Shown here in pieces: positions 59,155 to 64,000 of a stretch of 64,000 nt of DNA. The position numbers were made by a program, and so were the translations under genes. Every line of letters starts with the position of its first letter. Position 1 is the first letter of the stretch. The notes beneath the pieces were generated by a model. The model saw only the letters and a list, made by a program, of their open reading frames with translations, did no database searches and was not told where the DNA came from. This DNA is from Phaseolus vulgaris (taxonomy: Eukaryota; Streptophyta; Magnoliopsida; Fabales; Fabaceae): NCBI RefSeq assembly GCF_000499845.2, contig NC_023758.2, positions 11,939,927 through 12,003,926 on the forward strand, in the 5' to 3' direction.

Positions 59155-61784
59155 TTTGGCGCCCCGATAAAATTTGACCCCACCTGCGTTTGCAGCTGAG
59201 TAATCTGACGTGATGAGAAATACCAGATAAGGAACACAAGAATCCGAAGGAGGCGAGGCTCCAACCTTGCAACAAATTATGGAGACCATGAGAGCTCTTC
59301 AAGAGGCAAATGAGGAATACCGACGTGAACCAGTGCGAATTCGGGAAGAGGCTATGGCCGAACAAGAGCGGCTACGAGCTGATGCTCGGGCTGACCAAGA
59401 ACGCCTTCGTGAGGAAACACGACTGAATCAGGCACGCCTTATGATAGATATTGAAACCTCTCGAAGAACTATGGAAGAACATGTGCAAACCAACGATGAG
59501 CTACGTAGGACCAACGAGGAACTGCGGAGGAGCATGCACCGCCATGGCCGATGTCCTACTCGAGAGCATTCCCCAGATTTATCATCAAGAGATGACGTCA
59601 AGTCGTTCTCTTAGAAAATCATGAAAGAGCTTGTGCCGCCCCAAGAGGGAAGGGGAGTCACTCAAAGAATACTTGAATAGATTCTATGCAATCTCAGTAT
59701 GACTCCAAACTCAGGACGAGGAAAAGGTGGTCGCTTCAAACTCTAAACGCAAGGGATGACAACAAGCTCGTTCAATGATTCATTAATCAAGAATCGAGCG
59801 GAGACGTTATCCGAGTTGCGTGAACGAGCTACAACCCATATCGAGGCTGAACCGTGCTCAAGAAAAACAACAACTCACGATCAAAACAATCCAGATACAA
59901 GGAAAACAACCGAGATCGCTCTGCCAAGAGCAATGAAGCATCCATTGAGAAGAGAACGAACCTGAGGTACGTCCTGTATGTTTCCAAAAAGGATGAGCCT
60001 AAGACAAAAGTTAGAGATGAGACAACGATCAGGCTTAGGTTCCAAGGACCCTGCAAAGAGCTCATAGGCATGGCAGGGGTAGCGGATAGGCTAAAGTTTT
60101 CACAAAAGACAGATCGATTCTTGGGATCAGGAAGAGATACCTGATGCGACTTTCATAGAGCCTATGGGCACGACATCATTTCCCTAAGTTATCAACTGGA
60201 TAATTTAGTCAAAGAGGGTTTCTTGAAGGAATATCTCGAGGTTAGCCATGAGGAACCGAAAGGGAAAACTACATCTCTGGAGCAGACACATGAAACTCCA
60301 ATCCATTGGGACTTGAACACTATCTCAGGAGGATTCTCTGGAGGTGGAAACTTAGCCTCTAAACACAAATGATATGCCCAAGCAGTGATGTCCCTAGATA
60401 CAAGAAGGTATGATCGTCCCACACAGCCCTCCCTTTGTTTCACAAGTTCCAACCTAGAAGATGTGTTTCCCCATGAGGATGATCCAGTGGTAATATCCGT
60501 TATCACGGTTGGATGAAAAGTGCATAGAGTCCTGATTGATCAAAGGAGCTCGACCAACGTGATATTTTGGAGAACATTTACAAATGTACAAATATCCCCT
60601 AACTAGTTAAGGTCTTATGATGGTTGTTTGGTCGGTTTCACAGGTGACCAGGTGGAGGTACGAGGGTACGTCGAACTAAGGACGACCTTCTTTGATGAAA
60701 GTGCAGCCATGATGATCACTATCTAGTACATCGTCGTCAATGCATCTTCCGCGTACAACCTACTTCTGGGTCAACTTTCCTTGAATAGGTTGGGTGCAGT
60801 GGCCTCGACCACTAACATGAAGCTGAAGTTTCCCTCTTCCAAATGAGGGGTAATTACAATCAAAGCCGACCAGAAGATGGCTCGAAAGTGTTACGAAAGT
60901 AGTTTGAAGAATCGCATGGGAACTTACACAGTTACTATCCAACCAGAAGAGCCAGGATGGGCAACAGAGGCTGACATCAGCGAGGAGGCGACCTGGGCCC
61001 GTTGAAGAAGTTCGAGAGAGGGAGATAAATGGAAGGAAGTTCAAGCTTGATGCCTCACTTTGTAAGGAACTAGAAGATAAGATAGCCGACGTCATCTCGG
61101 AGAACATGAGCGCTTTTGCGTGGTCGTCCGCGGATATGCCTGGAATAGATCTAGATTTTAAATGCCACTGGATAACGATGGATGAAAAGGTTAAACCCGT
61201 GGTTCAAAGACGAAGAAAGTTCAATGAGGAAAAGCGTCTCGCCATCCAAGAAGAAACTCAGAAACTCCTAGTTGCTGGCCACATAAGGGAAATCCAATAC
61301 CCTGAGTGGTTGACAAATGTTGTAATGGTGAAAAAGGCGAATGGGAAGTGGAGGACGTGTTGACTTCACTTATTTAAATAAGGCTTGTCCCAAGGACTCC
61401 TACCCTTTACCGAGCATAGACTCCTTGGTTGACAATGCCTCAGGGTGTCGCTTGTTGAGCTTTCTAGATGCATTTTCATCGTACAACCAGATCCGTATGC
61501 ACCCCAAAGACGAGAGTAAGGCGACTTTCATGACCGAAATCGTCAGTTATTGCTACAAGGTGATGCCTTTTGGCCTGAAAAACATTGTGGATTGGATCAT
61601 CTCACCAATGCTCGGGCGCAACGTTCAAGCATAAGTGGATGACATGGTCGTCACCTCAGGAGGGAAAACTAGCATGTCACTGAGCTGGAGGAGCTATTTG
61701 CCACGATAACAAGGTACAATCTGAAGCTAAATCCTGATAAATGAGTGTTTGGAGTTGAGGCAGGGAAATTTCTCAGTTTCCTAT
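59155..61784 (+). pseudogene. Tat-lineage gypsy copy 2: gag, protease, RT; cut by a copia insertion
   Basis: Primer-binding-like site at 59155. Gag-like frame 59267-59614 is rich in Glu/Arg repeats (EEAMAEQERLRADARADQER), fitting a coiled coil, then broken pieces to about 60140. Linker and protease lie at 60190-60840 (DLNTISGGFSGGG, FTGDQVEVRGYVELRTTF, YNLLLGQLSLNRLG; catalytic motif reads DQRS). Reverse transcriptase runs 61106-61784 (YPEWLTNVVMVKKANGKWR, KDSYPLPSIDSLVDNASGC, LLSFLDAFSSYNQIRMH, CYKVMPFGLKN). The YVDD box is lost because its first codon is a stop (A-stop-VDD at about 61632). The frame is cut at 61784 by the copia LTR. Gag is short compared with complete Tat elements, so an internal deletion is likely. 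Confidence 0.85.
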
Positions 61785-62867
61785 TTTTAGAATGTATGGC
61801 TTTAAACTAGAGGGGGGGGGGGTGAATGGTTTAAATAGGGTTTTCACAAACTTTTAAATCTAGAATGAAATCACTTCGAGAAAAATTGATTTAAAAATCA
61901 GTTTGCCAAAAACACAAAGCAAATAAACACAGCACCAGAAAAACAATCGGTTGTTTCGCATAAACAATCGGTTGTTTATACCAGTTCGCAAATATAAACT
62001 GAAATTAAAGAGTTCAAAGGATAGAGAGAATGCACACAGAGGTTTACACTGGTTCACTCTTAAACCAAGAGGTACATCCAGTCTTCCCAGAAACCACTGC
62101 GGAATCCACTAAGCAATCAACCCTAGATTACTTACAACACCACCAAAAGAAGTGACCTTGATCCCCTCAAGACTCACACTTCCTTTGGCTCAGCACAAAC
62201 ACCACTAAGAATGCTGATCTTGACAACCTCAAGAACAAACAACACTTCTCAGCTTCACACACAGAGTTTCTTCAAAGTACAAAAGGATTACACTTGTTAC
62301 AGAAAAGATCTGAAATCAATGCAAGATGAAAATCCTATATCACACTCTCTTTGATCAAAGCAATCTCCAACTCTTCAAAAGCAAAATCAGTGAAAAACTC
62401 AAATCTGTTTTTTTTATTAAATCTCAGTTCTTGTTTGTTACAGAAACTGAACAAACTATTTATTGCATTCAAAGACTGGTCAAAGCATTTAAAACTGGAG
62501 CGTAAACAGTTTTCTGTTATGGTTCCAAAACAAACAAATGGTTGAATGCTCGAATCAATCGGTTGTTTTAGTTTGACAGCAAGTCAACCATTAAAAACAG
62601 TTTTCAACCCTTCTAAAAACACCTAAGTATAAAACAATCGGTTGTTTCGACAAAACAACAGGTTGTTTTTCACTTAGTTTGAAAAACACTTTTCAATTAA
62701 AAAGTTTCAGAATGCTTAAGCTTTGGATTCAATCAAGAGTGGATTTACACAAATAATCTACCCCAGATCCTATCTAAAGACAGCTCAACAACAACAAGCA
62801 TATCTAGCCTTCCATCAACCTTCAAAGGGTTTTGATTCTTCAAAGCTTGAACACACTTGATTCAACA
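61785..62867 (-). repeat. 3' LTR of a copia element
   Basis: Homologous throughout to the solo LTR 19994-21143. On the element strand it starts TGTTGAATCAAGTG right after a purine tract TAATAGGGGGAGAT (62868-62881) and ends at 61785, inside the Tat RT coding sequence. The left end is TTTTAGAATG where the solo LTR has TGTTAGAATA, so one terminal base has mutated. A run of G (about 61811-61822) lies near the end. It contains three 21-bp-spaced motif pairs. Confidence 0.88.
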
Positions 62868-62881
62868 ATCTCCCCCTATTA

Positions 62882-64000
62882 GATGAAGAAAAATCCCTGG
62901 TTGCTTGTGTTGGATTGATTGAATCTAAAGCAGTTCCTGCAAAAACAGTATATATATAATCCAATGCTTCCTACAACAGCAGGTTGGATTTTCACATATT
63001 GAAAACAATATTCCAGACAAACAATCGGTTGTTTACACGAAACAATCGGTTGTTTCTATCAGCAGAAGCAGAAACAATTTTGATATAAGAGATTTCTGCA
63101 GTTTTAAACAATTCCAGAGACAGATACACAAGAACCAATCAATTCTCCCCCTATTTGTCTTCACAAATAAACTCTAACAGATATTAAAACAGATTTAGGA
63201 AAGATTTTGAAGGTCAAGGATACCTAACTCATTTCGCAAAAGAAGAACCTCTCTTTCGGTAATGGTTTTGTGAAGATATAAGCTAGCTGCAGTTTTGTCT
63301 CTACAAACTTCACTTCACAGTCCCCATTGCTTACATGATCCCTAATGAAATGATGGCGTATCTCAATATGCTTAGTTCTTGAGTGCTGAATCTAATTTTT
63401 GGTAAGATTGATAGCACTTGTATTGTCACACATCAAAGGGACCTTGCTGATTTGCAATCCAAAGTCTGCAAGTTGTTGTTTGAGCCATAGGATTTGTGCA
63501 CAACAGCTTCCAGAAGCTATGTACTCAGCCTCAGCAGTAGAGAGAGACACACATGCTTGCTTCTTGCTATGCCATGAGATGAGGCTTGAACCAAGAAGGT
63601 GACAAGTGCCACTTGTGCTTTTCCTATCTAGCTTGTATCCTGCAAAATCAGAATCTAAATAGCCAATTAAATGAATGAGAGAGTGAGAATGATACCATAA
63701 CCCAACAATTGATGTTCCTTTGATATATTTCAGAATTCTCTTTGCAGCTTTGAAGTGTGACTCCTTAGGATTTGCTTGATATCTTGCACAAAGACATACC
63801 ACAAACATAATGTCTGGTCTACTTGCTGTTAGATAGAGAAAAGAGCCAATCAAACCTCTGTATTTAGTTTGATCTACCCCTTTTCCAGCACATCTGCATC
63901 CATGTAGCAACTTGATGGCATAGGTGTGCTTGCTTCCTTGCAATTCTCCATTTCAAATTTCTTGAGAATCTCTTTACAATACTTTGATTGGCATAGAAGG
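62882..64000 (-). pseudogene. Copia element pol 3' end (RNase H) and 3' untranslated region; continues past the window
   Basis: Minus-strand coding 63943-63392 reads QTKYRGLIGSFLYLTASRPD, FVVCLCARYQANPKESHFKA, HLIGYLDSDFAGYKLDRKS, GTCHLLGSSLISWHSKKQAC and SLSTAEAEYIASGSCCAQIL, the copia RNase H. After a stop it continues [18 protein letters not shown] and [12 protein letters not shown]. Beyond 63943 another frame reads YCKEILKKFEMENCKEASTP, so there is a frameshift near 63890. It resembles the SIRE-type branch by motif and LTR length (inference). Between the coding end (about 63240) and the purine tract lie ~360 bp of untranslated sequence that holds one more motif pair at 63019 and 63040. 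Confidence 0.9.

Overview
This is plant nuclear DNA. Three spliced genes, many long AT-rich introns, a predicted chloroplast transit peptide and dense LTR retrotransposons, MITEs and a TRIM all say so. Protein similarity recalled from dicot families and the repeat types suggest a legume, perhaps of the Phaseolus/Vigna kind. That placement is an inference from memory, not a computed match.

Three host genes could be rebuilt exon by exon with GT-AG introns. (1) Minus strand, 5534-13149: an apparently intact 8-exon gene (1165 aa) for the chloroplast DEVH-box RNA helicase ISE2. (2) Minus strand, 28344-38924: an apparently intact 22-exon gene (1428 aa) for a SIN3-like corepressor. Its true start lies in a short first exon well upstream of the first long open frame. 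(3) Plus strand, 54165-57935: a two-exon RRM-type gene resembling the Arabidopsis protein At1g27050. Its 5' end carries a frame break, and its intron has been enlarged by a retrotransposon.

The rest is mainly nested repeats. 1-2668: tail and 3' LTR of a gypsy chromovirus. 2669-3515: a decayed hAT transposase. 13.8-15.4 kb (minus) and about 17.1-23.7 kb (plus): two remnants of one gypsy family in inverted orientation. The plus copy has a ~165-bp tandem array in front of gag. Its gag is interrupted by a MITE (TTA duplication) and by a copia solo LTR (TCTAT duplication), and its protease region is duplicated. 23860-24240: a complete TRIM (TTATA duplication). 42.9-45.6 kb: gypsy gag followed by a worn copia LTR. 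45.6-50.6 kb: a 5-kb, strongly T-rich degenerate tandem array holding a CACTA MITE with an ATA duplication. 50.6-54.0 kb and 58.5-61.8 kb: two broken Tat-lineage gypsy copies flanking the RRM gene. 61785-64000: a copia element on the minus strand that inserted in the second Tat copy and runs off the window.

The most unusual signal is in the copia family. A 16-bp sequence with perfect 6-bp inverted arms around a 4-base core occurs in pairs. The two members of every pair start exactly 21 bp apart. I count seven clear pairs and one worn pair across three LTR copies and one element 3' region. I saw no tRNA, rRNA or CRISPR features.
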